Assembly (NCBI RefSeq): GCF_900109465.1
Contig: NZ_FOAZ01000011.1
Location: forward strand, 1 to 64,000
DNA length: 64,000 nucleotides
DNA from: Streptacidiphilus jiangxiensis
GTDB lineage: Bacteria; Actinomycetota; Actinomycetes; Streptomycetales; Streptomycetaceae
Reading direction: 5' to 3'
In this document: one piece after another, positions 1 to 8,703 of the stretch
Layout of the letters: each line of letters opens with the position of its first letter
How positions within the stretch are numbered: the first letter of the stretch is position 1
Notes under the pieces: generated by a model
The model's database searches: none
Seen by the model: the letters and a program-made list of their open reading frames with translations, nothing else
Told to the model about the DNA's origin: nothing
Program-made: the position numbers and the translations under genes

Positions 1-587
1 ACCCGGCTCTCGCCCACGACCCGGGCGGACTCGACGTAGTCCTGGTTGCGCAGGGCCAGCGTCTGCGCCCGCAGGACCCGGGCCCCCCACGCCCAGGCGC
101 TGAGGGCGATGACGGCGCCGATGAGCAGCGGGTTGCCGGTGTCGCCGTCCGGCATCATCTTCATGACGACCATGAGGATGAGCAGGCCGGGCAGCGCCAG
201 GAAGATGTTGGTCAGGATCGACAGCACCTCGTCGGCCTTGCCGCCGAGGTAGCCGGCACTGACTCCCACGATCACCGAGAGCACGGTGGCGATCCCACCC
301 GCGACGAAGGCGATCAGCAGGGTGTCCCGGCCGCCAGCCAGCAGCTGCGAGAACAGGTCGTGCTGCTGCACGTCCGTGCCGAGCCAGAACTGGCCCGACG
401 GCGGGTGCGGGACGTTGTCGAGGCGGGAGGCGCGCCAGTCCGGCGAGTGCGGGGCGGCCATGGGGCCGAAGGCGGCGAGCAGCACGAAGAAGAGCAGGAT
501 CAGCGATCCGGTGGCCACCTTGGGCGAGCGCAGCAGACGGGCGCGGCCGCCGGAGCGGCTTCGGCGTGGGCTTGTTGCAGGAGCCAC
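1..587 (-). CDS. Dpp/Opp-type ABC transporter permease DppC-like (3' end cut by window)
   Basis: Second inner-membrane permease of a peptide/nickel-type (Dpp/Opp) ABC importer; related systems carry peptides or oligosaccharides. I place the start at a GTG (585-587), three bases after the dppB-like stop, and read on to the window edge without a stop. An arginine-rich cytoplasmic N-terminus is followed by a hydrophobic segment (GSLILLFFVLLAAF), the periplasmic motif HPPSGQFWLGTD that is characteristic of DppC, and a membrane domain whose EAA-type loop (NQDYVESARVVGES) falls at the edge. Last gene seen of the operon lacI-dppB-dppC. The ATPase and solute-binding genes are presumably outside the window, so the substrate cannot be read. 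The permease call is firm; the name dppC reflects family only. Confidence 0.85.
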   Translation of the reverse strand, partial: MAPATSPRRSRSGGRARLLRSPKVATGSLILLFFVLLAAFGPMAAPHSPDWRASRLDNVPHPPSGQFWLGTDVQQHDLFSQLLAGGRDTLLIAFVAGGIATVLSVIVGVSAGYLGGKADEVLSILTNIFLALPGLLILMVVMKMMPDGDTGNPLLIGAVIALSAWAWGARVLRAQTLALRNQDYVESARVVGESR

Positions 588-590
588 GGC

Positions 591-1577
591 TCAGGCCCCC
601 TTTCTCGCGCGGGGGTCGAGCGCGACGTAGACGATGTCCGCGAGCAGGTTGGCGCCGAGCACGGTGAACGTGACGACGAGCAGGATGCCCTGCATCACGG
701 GGTAGTCGGCGGCCTGGGCGGCGTTGAAGATCTCACGCCCCACACCCGCGTAGTTGAAGACGATCTCGGTGACGATCGACCCGGTCACGACGAGGCTGAT
801 GGAGAGCGCGAAGTTGGAGATGCTCGGCAGCAGCGCGTTGCGGGCCGCCACGGCCACCACCTGCCGACGTGGCAGGCCCTTGGCCGCGGCCACCAGGACG
901 TAGTCCTCGTCCATGGTGGTGATCATCATGTTGCGCATCCCGATGATCCACCCGGCGATCGAGGCCAGCGCGACGGTCGCGGCCGGCAGGGCGCCGTGGT
1001 CGATCACGTTGGCGATGAACGGCCCGTTCCACCCGGGCGTGACCGTCGCGTAGCGGCCGGTGTCGTAGGCACCTCCGGTCGGGAAGAACCCGCCGTAGAA
1101 GCCGAGGCTGAGCATCAGCAGCGACGCGAGGATGAAGTAGGGGACGGCCTGGAAGAAGGTGGCCGCGGGGAGCAGGGCGTCCAGCGCACCGGAGCGTCGC
1201 CAGCCGGCCAGTACGCCGATCAGGGTGCCGAGCAGGAAGGCGATCACCGTGGCCGAGCCGACCAGGCCGATCGTCCACGGCAGGTCGTTGGCCAGCACCG
1301 TGGAGACGGGGGTGGACAGCGAGGTCGAGATGCCCAGGTCACCGTGGAGCAGGTTGCCGAGGTAGGTCAGGTACTGCCCGGCGAGCCCCTGGTGCCCCCC
1401 GCCGTACTGGGCCTGGAGGGCCCTGAGTTGGTCGGGCGTCAGCGAGGCGGTGTTCATCTTGGCGAGGAAGTTCTGCAGGGCGCTGCCCGGCACCATCCGC
1501 GGGATGAAGAAGTTGAGAGTGATCGCCGCATAGGCGGCGAGCAGATAGAACCAGAGCCTGCGCAGGAGCGCTCTCAT
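591..1577 (-). CDS. Dpp/Opp-type ABC transporter permease DppB-like
   Basis: First permease of a peptide/nickel/oligosaccharide ABC importer, 328 aa and full length for DppB. The N-terminal anchor (WFYLLAAYAAITLNFFIPRMVPG) has the DppB hallmark of a membrane helix followed by PG. A large external loop and five more membrane segments follow. The EAA loop that docks on the ATPase is seen around residue 225 (AAAKGLPRRQVVAVAARNALLP). The ATG (1575-1577) lies 12 bases after the lacI-type gene, and dppC starts 3 bases after its stop, so the three genes form a tight operon. Neighbouring beta-glucosidase and LacI genes make a glucoside or cello-oligosaccharide substrate plausible, but this is inference; peptide uptake is the default alternative. 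Confidence 0.9.
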   Translation of the reverse strand: MRALLRRLWFYLLAAYAAITLNFFIPRMVPGSALQNFLAKMNTASLTPDQLRALQAQYGGGHQGLAGQYLTYLGNLLHGDLGISTSLSTPVSTVLANDLPWTIGLVGSATVIAFLLGTLIGVLAGWRRSGALDALLPAATFFQAVPYFILASLLMLSLGFYGGFFPTGGAYDTGRYATVTPGWNGPFIANVIDHGALPAATVALASIAGWIIGMRNMMITTMDEDYVLVAAAKGLPRRQVVAVAARNALLPSISNFALSISLVVTGSIVTEIVFNYAGVGREIFNAAQAADYPVMQGILLVVTFTVLGANLLADIVYVALDPRARKGA

Positions 1578-1589
1578 GGCGACCTCCGC

Positions 1590-2708
1590 TCAGACGAGGC
1601 GACGCCAGGAGGGCGTCGCGGGGTCGGGTGGGCAGCCGCAGCTCTCGCGGCGTATCAACCGGGTGGGCAGGACGATGTCGGCGGCGGCCTCGGTGGTGGT
1701 CGAGGCAGGCTGGCCAGTAGTGATCATGGAATGGAGGACCTCGAAGGCTTGTGCGCCGATCTCCTGGATGGGCTGGCGCACCGTGGTGAGTTGCGGACGC
1801 AGATGGCGGGCGAAGGGCAGGTCGTCGAAGCCGGTGACGGCGATGTCGCCGGGGACGTCCAGCCCGTGCTCGGCCAGTGCATAGAGCACACCGAGCGCCG
1901 TCTGGTCGTTGGCGCAGGCGATCGCCCGGGGCAGGGTCGCTCCCAGGGAGATCAGGCCGCGCACGATCTCGACTCCGCCGGCCGCGGAGTAGTCGCCCTG
2001 CCAGGCCGGGCCGGTCAGGCACTCGGCCCCGAGCGCGCGCGCCTCATCGGCGAAGGACCGGCCGCGGACGACGTTGTCCGGGCTGTCGGCGTGACCGGCG
2101 ATGTAGGCGAGGCGGCGATAGCCGTGGTCCTGCACCAGGTGCCGGGCCAACTCGCGCATGCTGTCAGCGCTTTCACTGCGCACGACGGCGACGTCGCCGC
2201 CGCCCGCGCCGGCCAGCGAGACGACCGGGGCCACCCGGGCGACCGCGGCCAGCCCGGCCGGGGAGAGCACCTGGTCGTGCAGGATCAGGCCGTCGCACTT
2301 GCCCGCGATGGTCATGATCCGGTTGGGCAGTGTCCGTTCGTCGATGTTGACCGAGCAGACCAGGAGGTCGTAGCCGTAGCGCTGGGCGACGATCTCGATG
2401 CCGCGGTTGATCTGGTCGCCGAAGAGCAGGCTCTCGGCCTCGTCGGCGAACGTGCCGCCGTCGTCCGTCCCGTAGACCCGGCGGAAGACGACGCCCACCA
2501 CGTGCTTGAGCCGGCTGCTCAGGGCCCGGGCCGCGCCGTCCGGGACGAAGCCCAGCTCGGCGCTGGCCTTGAGCACCCGGTCCCGGGTGGCCGGGCGCGG
2601 GTTGTCCCGGCCGTTGAGCACCCGCGAGACGGAGGCGATGGAGACGCCGGCTCGCCGCGCGACGTCGTAGATCGTCGGCGGGGTGTCGGCTTTGGGGTGT
2701 GAATCCAT
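1590..2708 (-). CDS. LacI-family transcriptional regulator of the dpp-like operon
   Basis: 372-aa LacI/GalR repressor. The N-terminal helix-turn-helix with hinge (TIYDVARRAGVSIASVSRV, residues about 13-31) is followed by a periplasmic-binding-protein-like sensor domain that ends in the usual FDDLPFARHLRPQLTTVRQP segment. It is the promoter-proximal gene of the operon with the dppBC permeases. A perfect 12-bp palindrome sits 13 bases upstream of the ATG, in the transcript leader, so autoregulation is likely. Its operator (GTAAGCGCTTAC) differs from the CebR-type operators 2 kb away, so the two LacI proteins probably read different sites. LacI family membership usually means a sugar effector, which supports a sugar substrate for the transporter. 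The effector is not identifiable. Confidence 0.93.
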   Translation of the reverse strand: MDSHPKADTPPTIYDVARRAGVSIASVSRVLNGRDNPRPATRDRVLKASAELGFVPDGAARALSSRLKHVVGVVFRRVYGTDDGGTFADEAESLLFGDQINRGIEIVAQRYGYDLLVCSVNIDERTLPNRIMTIAGKCDGLILHDQVLSPAGLAAVARVAPVVSLAGAGGGDVAVVRSESADSMRELARHLVQDHGYRRLAYIAGHADSPDNVVRGRSFADEARALGAECLTGPAWQGDYSAAGGVEIVRGLISLGATLPRAIACANDQTALGVLYALAEHGLDVPGDIAVTGFDDLPFARHLRPQLTTVRQPIQEIGAQAFEVLHSMITTGQPASTTTEAAADIVLPTRLIRRESCGCPPDPATPSWRRLV

Positions 2709-2721
2709 CGGAACCTCAGCT

Positions 2722-2733
2722 GTAAGCGCTTAC
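2722..2733. promoter_or_regulatory. LacI-type operator O1 (GTAAGCGCTTAC)
   Basis: A perfect 12-bp palindrome with the central CG step typical of LacI/GalR operators. It lies between the predicted transcription start (about 2745) and the ATG of the lacI-type gene, where a bound repressor would block transcription. A near-copy lies 192 bases away. Confidence 0.75.
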
Positions 2734-2751
2734 TCGTCGAAGGTCTGGACG

Positions 2752-2780
2752 ACCGTAAGTCCGCTTTCGAGGCCTGACAA
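2752..2780 (-). promoter_or_regulatory. Predicted promoter of the lacI-dppBC operon
   Basis: On the minus strand, TTGTCA (2780-2775) and TACGGT (2757-2752) are separated by 17 bases, a good match to the housekeeping sigma (HrdB) pattern. Start of transcription is predicted near 2745, just upstream of operator O1. No experimental support. Confidence 0.5.
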
Positions 2781-2913
2781 GACTCTGCGTCAGCGGCGTT
2801 ACGTTGGTGCAATGTTTCGTTGGCGGAGCGGTCGTGCGGAGGTGATGGACCATCAAGAACTGAATGGCCAGTACATGTTGTCCTGCGTGCGGCGCTGAGC
2901 AGAAGAGCTGTCA

Positions 2914-2925
2914 GGAAGCGCTTAC
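2914..2925. promoter_or_regulatory. LacI-type operator O2 (GGAAGCGCTTAC)
   Basis: Matches operator O1 at 11 of 12 positions and keeps the AAGCGCTT core. It is centred 192 bases from O1, upstream of the predicted promoter, so the pair could support DNA looping. The rest of 2734-2964 shows no coding signal. Confidence 0.6.
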
Positions 2926-2964
2926 AGCGAGGCTGGCAGTCGACAGTGGATGGTGGCGCGCAGA

Positions 2965-3141
2965 TCAGTGCCCGCCGGGCAGCCCACGGTGCTTGTAGCA
3001 GGCGATGGCTGTCAGGAGCAGGCCCAGGAGGACGGGCAGCAGCCACGCAGTGGTGTCGACCTGTTCGACCGGAACCGGGCCCGGCCCGTGGGCGGGCGCG
3101 GGCGTGGGCGCTGGGGCGAACAGAACGGCGAACACATGCAC
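2965..3141 (-). CDS. Small single-pass membrane protein (58 aa)
   Basis: A short reading frame downstream of bglC on the same strand, 31 bases after its stop. A GTG start (3139-3141) is preceded by a weak GGA six bases away. The protein has a Pro/Ala-rich N-terminal half (APAPTPAPAHGPGPVPVEQ), then one hydrophobic helix (AWLLPVLLGLLLTAIACY) and a basic tail (KHRGLPGGH). Codon third positions are almost all G or C, as in real genes here, and the proline-rich stretch followed by a helix and positive tail is ordered in a way random shadows are not. It has no recognised family. It could be a short membrane-anchored protein expressed with bglC, or the remnant of a longer surface protein. Confidence 0.5.
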   Translation of the reverse strand: MHVFAVLFAPAPTPAPAHGPGPVPVEQVDTTAWLLPVLLGLLLTAIACYKHRGLPGGH

Positions 3142-3172
3142 GCTCTGTCCAACGATCAGGTGCTACGGAGCG

Positions 3173-4648
<1,476 letters not shown>

Positions 4649-4747
4649 CGCAGCAGGCTCCCGAGATTCCGAGACGGATGGCGGTGAGGGGCGAGGGGAG
4701 CGCCTGACGTTCCCGGGCGTATCCGGATGTTCCGGACCGCCTGGATC

Positions 4748-4761
4748 TGGGAGCGCTCCCA
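4748..4761. promoter_or_regulatory. CebR-type operator (downstream copy)
   Basis: TGGGAGCGCTCCCA, a perfect 14-bp palindrome identical to the published CebR operator of Streptomyces. It sits about 10 bases downstream of the predicted bglC transcription start, where it would act as a roadblock. Confidence 0.9.
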
Positions 4762-4776
4762 TGTCCTGGTGTCGGA

Positions 4777-4806
4777 AGCCTGAATCCTGTTACGGGGAGA
4801 TGTCAA
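4777..4806 (-). promoter_or_regulatory. Predicted bglC promoter
   Basis: A consensus -35 TTGACA (4806-4801, minus strand) is followed after 17-18 bases by a poor -10 (CAGGCT or TCAGGC, 4782-4777). It lies between the two CebR-type operators. The -35 match is strong and the -10 weak, which would suit a regulated promoter. Confidence 0.45.
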
Positions 4807-4835
4807 GCAGTCTCGCGCGTCTTTCATCGGAAAGT

Positions 4836-4849
4836 TGGGAGCGCTCCCA
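4836..4849. promoter_or_regulatory. CebR-type operator (upstream copy)
   Basis: Second perfect TGGGAGCGCTCCCA, centred 88 bases from the first and about 30 bases upstream of the bglC -35. With the first copy it brackets the promoter. The rest of the gap to the divergent regulator (4850-5139) shows no gene, only short GC-rich direct repeats (GAGAAGTCTSCGGCCGAG near 4995-5030). Confidence 0.9.
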
Positions 4850-5139
4850 AAATGACGGTCGGAGGCGCTAGGGTGATGGCACCGGCCCGCGGCAGGGCAG
4901 TCGGGCCTCGGTCGGGCCCGGACCACCCTGCACAGCTCTGGAGCGCGCCGGCCGACCACGGGACTGCCGGGGGCGGTTGCGGGTGGCCCGCGGGCGAGAA
5001 GTCTCCGGCCGAGAAGTCTGCGGCCGAGCCGCTTGCGGTCTAGAGGGCCTTGCGTTCTTCTCGCGCTGGCAGGATGTCACTCACAGCCCATGGACACGTA
5101 CGCTGCCGCGTCACGAGCGAGGGGAACGAAGGGAACGCC

Positions 5140-6174
5140 ATGAGCAGCAGGTCCGCCGCACGCGGCGAAGGCCGGCCCACGCTGGAGGCCGTGGCAGCCC
5201 TGGCCGGCGTCGGTCGGGGCACCGTGTCCCGGGTGGTCAACGGCGCGGTCGGGGTGAGCCCGCGGGCGCGCACGGCGGTGGAGCAGGCGATCGCCGAGCT
5301 CGGCTATGTGCCCAACCGCGCCGCCCGCTCACTGGCGACCAGCAGGGCCGACGCCATCGCCCTGATCGTGCCGGAGACGGAGACCCGGCTCGCCTCCGAG
5401 CCGTTCTTCGCCTCGATCATCCGCGGCGTGGCCAGCGAGATCTCGGACACCGAGCTGCAGCTGCTGCTGATCCTCGTCAGCACCGAGCGGGAGCGTCGTC
5501 GCCTCGCCGGCTTCCTGGACGGGCGCCGGGTCGACGGGGTGCTCATGGTCTCGGTTCATGCGGACGACCCGGTCGTCGAGCTGCTGGAGCGCACGGGTCT
5601 GCCCACCGTGCTCGGCGGCCGCCGCTCCGAGCTGGAGCCGATCAGCTACGTCAATCCGGACAACCTCGGCGGCGCCTGGTCGGCGGTGCGTCATCTGCTG
5701 GGCCTCGGGCGGCAGCGGGTCGCGACGATCACCGGTCCGCTCGACATGGAGGCGTCCTGCGTCCGCCTGGAGGGCTACCGTCGGGCCCTGGAGGAGGCCG
5801 GGGTCCCGATCGAGGCCGCGCTCATCGCCCACGGAGATTTCTCCGAGGTGTCCGGCGAGCAGGCCATGGCCGAGTTGCTGGAGCGGGAGCCGGCCGTCGA
5901 CGCCGTCTTCGTCGCGTCCGACCTGATGGCGGCGGGGGCGATGCGCGCCCTGCGTCGGGCCGGCCGCCGGATACCGACGGACGTGGCGCTGGTCGGGTTC
6001 GACGACGCGCCACTGGCCCGGCACACCGAGCCGCCGCTGACCACGGTGCGCCAGCCGAGCGAGGAGATGGGCCGAGCCATGGCCCGGCTGCTCCTGGAGG
6101 AAATTGCCGCACCGGCGCGCAGCCACCGGCAGATCATCCTCTCCACCGAGCTCGTCGTCCGCGAGTCGGCGTAG
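5140..6174 (+). CDS. cebR: LacI-family repressor, CebR-like
   Basis: 344-aa LacI/GalR regulator, divergent from bglC. The N-terminal helix-turn-helix (TLEAVAALAGVGRGTVSRV, residues about 14-32) and hinge (YVPNRAARSLATSRADA) match CebR-type proteins; the C-terminal sensor domain ends FDDAPLARHTEPPLTTVRQP. CebR represses cellobiose uptake and bglC until cellobiose binds. The ATG at 5140 follows a GGGGAACGAAGGGAACGCC stretch and is preferred to an in-frame upstream ATG at 5050. Next to it lie two perfect CebR operators and, further on, orn and adpA, the same neighbours as cebR in S. coelicolor. The assignment rests on synteny, operators and family. The cebEFG transporter genes normally beside it are missing here. 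Confidence 0.85.
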   Translation: MSSRSAARGEGRPTLEAVAALAGVGRGTVSRVVNGAVGVSPRARTAVEQAIAELGYVPNRAARSLATSRADAIALIVPETETRLASEPFFASIIRGVASEISDTELQLLLILVSTERERRRLAGFLDGRRVDGVLMVSVHADDPVVELLERTGLPTVLGGRRSELEPISYVNPDNLGGAWSAVRHLLGLGRQRVATITGPLDMEASCVRLEGYRRALEEAGVPIEAALIAHGDFSEVSGEQAMAELLEREPAVDAVFVASDLMAAGAMRALRRAGRRIPTDVALVGFDDAPLARHTEPPLTTVRQPSEEMGRAMARLLLEEIAAPARSHRQIILSTELVVRESA

Positions 6175-6178
6175 ATCG

Positions 6179-6208
6179 GCTCATGCCGGGCAGAACCCCG
6201 GCATGAGC
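6179..6208 (+). terminator. Hairpin terminator after cebR
   Basis: Perfect 12-bp stem (GCTCATGCCGGG with CCCGGCATGAGC) and a 6-base loop, starting 4 bases after the cebR stop. There is no T run, as is usual for actinomycete terminators. Confidence 0.8.
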
Positions 6209-6357
6209 GGCGCCGCCACCGCTCGCTCCCCGGAGCCGGCCGACGCCGTGCGGGTCGCTGATCACGGCGCCCGCACGACGGTTCCTCCGGGCCGGGGCCG
6301 CGAGTAGCGTGGAAGGCGACGGGGCGGGATCCGTGTGTCCGCGGACGAGAACGGGTG

Positions 6358-7302
6358 ATGGCAATGGTGGCTGTGGATGTCATCCTTGGGGTGCTCGGCG
6401 TGGGCGCCATATGGGTGGCCACCGGAGTCCGGGTGGTCCAGCAGTTCGAGCGCGGCGTGGTGTTCCGTTTCGGTCGGGTCCGCAGTGGGGTCAAGCAGCC
6501 CGGGCTGACGCTGCTGCTGCCCGTCGCCGACCGGCTGCGCAAGGTGAACGTCCAGATCGTGACCATGCCGGTGCCCGCGCAGGAGGGCATCACGCGCGAC
6601 AACGTCACCGTCCGGGTTGACGCCGTCGTCTACTTCCGTGTCGAGGACCCGGTGCTCGCCACGGTCCAGGTGCAGAACTACACCTTCGCCATGTCGCAGG
6701 TCGCACAGACCTCGTTGCGCTCGATCATCGGCAAGAGCGAGCTCGACGACCTGCTCACCAACCGCGAGCCGTTGAACCAGGGCTTGGAGCTCATGCTCGA
6801 CAGCCCCTCCGTCGGCTGGGGCATCCACATCGATCGCGTCGAGATCAAGGACGTGGCCCTCCCGGAGTCGATGAAGCGGTCGATGTCCCGGCAGGCCGAG
6901 GCGGAGCGTGAGCGCCGCGCGCGCATCATCACCGCCGACGGCGAGTTCCAGGCGTCCCGCAAGCTCTCCGAGGCGGCGACGATCATGTCGGACGCTCCGG
7001 CAGCATTGCAGCTGCGCCTGCTGCAGACGGTCGTCGAGGTCGCCGCGGAGAAGAACTCCACGCTGGTGCTGCCGTTCCCGGTGGAGCTGCTGCGCTTCCT
7101 GGACGGCATGACGCCCAAGCCCGACGGAAACGGCGGCGCGCCGGCACCCGTCGCGCAGCCTGCCCCCGTCCCCGCTGCCGCCGAGGTGCCCGGCGTGGCC
7201 CCGGTGCCGAGCGTGCCGGAGCTGGAGGCCGAGGCCGACGCCGAGCTGGAGGCCGGGGGGCTGCTCTTCCCCGATCCCGAAGAGACGCTCCCGGAGGACT
7301 GA
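6358..7302 (+). CDS. SPFH/band 7 domain protein (slipin/stomatin-like)
   Basis: Membrane-anchored SPFH protein of 314 aa. An N-terminal hydrophobic segment (VAVDVILGVLGVGAIWVATG) is followed by the band 7 domain: RGVVFRFGRV, PGLTLLLPVADRLRKV, the VDAVVYFRVEDP strand, and the SIIGKSELDDLLTNRE and DVALPESMKRSMSRQAEAER segments that lead into the coiled-coil region typical of slipins. The C-terminus (from about residue 255) is a Pro/Ala/Glu-rich tail. Such proteins form oligomers at the membrane and organise lipid microdomains; a client is not evident. A GTG three bases earlier is an alternative start. It is convergent with the tRNA-His gene and has no partner NfeD or protease gene beside it. 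Confidence 0.88.
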   Translation: MAMVAVDVILGVLGVGAIWVATGVRVVQQFERGVVFRFGRVRSGVKQPGLTLLLPVADRLRKVNVQIVTMPVPAQEGITRDNVTVRVDAVVYFRVEDPVLATVQVQNYTFAMSQVAQTSLRSIIGKSELDDLLTNREPLNQGLELMLDSPSVGWGIHIDRVEIKDVALPESMKRSMSRQAEAERERRARIITADGEFQASRKLSEAATIMSDAPAALQLRLLQTVVEVAAEKNSTLVLPFPVELLRFLDGMTPKPDGNGGAPAPVAQPAPVPAAAEVPGVAPVPSVPELEAEADAELEAGGLLFPDPEETLPED

Positions 7303-7389
7303 GCGCTTCGGAGGCCTCAGCGGCTCGGAGGATTGCCCGGTGCCGGGCGACCGGCTGAGTGGGCCTCAAAGGGCAAAGCCGGAAAACGA

Positions 7390-7424
7390 CTTCGGGCCCG
7401 ATCGTTGAACGATCGGGCCCGAAG
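7390..7424 (-). terminator. Terminator of tRNA-His
   Basis: A near-perfect inverted repeat (15-bp stem, CTTCGGGCCCGATCG and complement, around TTGAA). Read on the minus strand it lies just after the tRNA 3' end and is followed by TTTT, an intrinsic terminator. It may also stop transcripts from the SPFH gene. Confidence 0.85.
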
Positions 7425-7431
7425 CCTCTGG

Positions 7432-7508
7432 TGGGGTGAGCGACGGGGCTCGAACCCGCGACACCTGCGACCACAACGCAGTGCTCTACCAGCTGAGCTA
7501 CGCCCACC
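7432..7508 (-). tRNA. tRNA-His (anticodon GTG)
   Basis: The minus strand folds into a full cloverleaf: acceptor GTGGGCG pairs with CGCTCAC (one G-T), D arm AGCTCAGCTGGTAGAGC, anticodon stem CTGCG/CGCAG with loop TTGTGGT (anticodon GTG), and T arm GCGGG-TTCGAAC-CCCGT. The extra G(-1) opposite discriminator C73, the identity mark of tRNA-His, is encoded at 7508, and the 3' CCA is encoded at 7434-7432. A likely -10 (TAGAGT, 7550-7545) lies about 40 bases upstream. Confidence 0.97.
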
Positions 7509-7592
7509 ATCTGTCCGCTTCGCTCTCGCGTGCTGACGGAGATAACTCTACAGGATCCGCAGGGGTGCTCACGACCAGCTTTTCGGCGGCTT

Positions 7593-7631
7593 CCGCAGCT
7601 CCCGCCAGGTGTGACCTGGAGGGAGCTGCGG
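7593..7631 (-). terminator. Hairpin terminator after orn
   Basis: Long imperfect stem (CCGCAGCTCCC with GGGAGCTGCGG, then CCAGGT with ACCTGG, a few mismatched bases, loop GTG) six bases after the orn stop. No T run follows. Confidence 0.75.
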
Positions 7632-7636
7632 TCGGC

Positions 7637-8239
7637 TCACGCCGGCGGCTGCTCGAAGCGCGCGGCGATCGCGCGGGCGGCCTCGGTGTCGGGTCCCGGC
7701 TGCGGCACGAAGACGGCCTCGCGGTAGTACTTCAACTCCGCGATGCTCTCGCGGATGTCCGCGAGGGCACGGTGGTTGCCCTGCTTCTTGGGGCTGTTGT
7801 AGTAGGCGCGCGGGTACCAGCGGCGCGCGAGCTCCTTGATCGACGACACGTCGACGATCCGGTAGTGCAGGTGGCTCTCCAGTGCGGGCATGTCCCGGGA
7901 GAGGAAGCCGCGGTCGGTCGCGACCGAGTTGCCGCACAGGGGAGCCTTGCCGGCCTCCGGCACGTGGGCCCGGACGTAGGCCAGCACCTGTGCCTCGGCC
8001 TCGGCGAGGGTGACCCCGTCGGCCAGCTCGTCGAGCAGCCCGGAGGAGGTGTGCATCTCCCGGACCACGTCGGGCATCTGCGCGAGCGCCGCGTCCGGCG
8101 GGCGGACCACGATGTCGACGCCCTCTCCGAGAATGTTCAGCTCTGAGTCGGTCACCAGCGCGGCGACCTCCACCAGGGCGTCTCGTTCGAGATCGAGTCC
8201 CGTCATCTCGCAGTCGATCCACACCATGCGGTCGTTCAT
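7637..8239 (-). CDS. orn: Oligoribonuclease (DEDDh 3'-5' exonuclease)
   Basis: Degrades 2-5 nt RNA fragments (nanoRNA, and pGpG from cyclic-di-GMP turnover) to mononucleotides in the cytoplasm. At 200 aa it is full length, and the DEDDh motifs are visible: [11 protein letters not shown] (ExoI), [11 protein letters not shown] (ExoII) and [11 protein letters not shown] (ExoIII). The ATG at 8239 follows GGTGAG; an in-frame ATG four codons later is possible. It lies downstream of adpA on the same strand, as in other Streptomyces, but the 464-bp gap with a hairpin between them suggests its own promoter. In Streptomyces, loss of ornA slows growth and aerial development. Confidence 0.96.
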   Translation of the reverse strand: MNDRMVWIDCEMTGLDLERDALVEVAALVTDSELNILGEGVDIVVRPPDAALAQMPDVVREMHTSSGLLDELADGVTLAEAEAQVLAYVRAHVPEAGKAPLCGNSVATDRGFLSRDMPALESHLHYRIVDVSSIKELARRWYPRAYYNSPKKQGNHRALADIRESIAELKYYREAVFVPQPGPDTEAARAIAARFEQPPA

Positions 8240-8703
8240 CCGGCTCACCGTCCCGGGGCTATTGCGCGTCCTGCTGTCGACGTCAACCAGGAGCCTCGCC
8301 ACAGACTCGTGAGGGCGATCGGCTGACCCGTCATGGTCGATCATCACGCTTCCCGCGTGCAAGTCGACACGTCGGCGCCGGGTGGCGCGCACCCCGCAGG
8401 GGGCTCTTCGGAGGGGAGGAGCGGGCGAACGGCCGGTCAGGTTGGTCCTGAGCGCGGCCGCTGTCCACGGCGGAGTCCGGACCCCTCCGGAGTTGCCCGG
8501 GCCGCCTCCCGATGCTGCCCTTCGTACCCGGAGACACCCAAGGACGTCCAAGGACCTCGGGACCCGCCGAGAGACGCCGAGGGGCGCTCGGGGTCGCCGG
8601 GCCGATCCGGGGTTCGCCCTGGGAGGCCGTTCAGGGCCCGGCGCGGTCGCGGCACCCTGCGAGGTGCCGCGACCGGGGACGTCCAAAGGCGGGCGGGACG
8701 GAC
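8240..8703. other. orn-adpA intergenic region with adpA terminator
   Basis: 464 bases without a convincing gene on either strand. A strong hairpin at 8644-8675 (13-bp stem CGGTCGCGGCACC with GGTGCCGCGACCG, loop CTGCGA) lies 28 bases past the adpA stop and is the likely adpA terminator. The orn promoter must lie between about 8240 and 8450; I see no consensus -35/-10 pair there. Confidence 0.6.

Noticed and set aside
360-2702. 780-aa + strand open frame
   Set aside because: It is antisense to dppB, its neighbour and the lacI-type gene, all of which have clear domains. Composition is Gly/Arg/Asp/Val-rich with no domain: a high-GC shadow frame.
4649-4762. Earlier ATG for bglC (adds 38 residues)
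   Set aside because: Translation would run through the CebR operator and the leader; the GH1 domain starts well after the ATG at 4648.
5050-5139. Earlier ATG for cebR (adds 30 residues)
   Set aside because: The extra residues show no similarity to LacI N-termini; the ATG at 5140 has a purine-rich ribosome site and places the helix-turn-helix as usual.
8437-8700. Small open frames between orn and adpA
   Set aside because: No domain, no ribosome site, biased Arg/Pro composition; the space contains a terminator hairpin.
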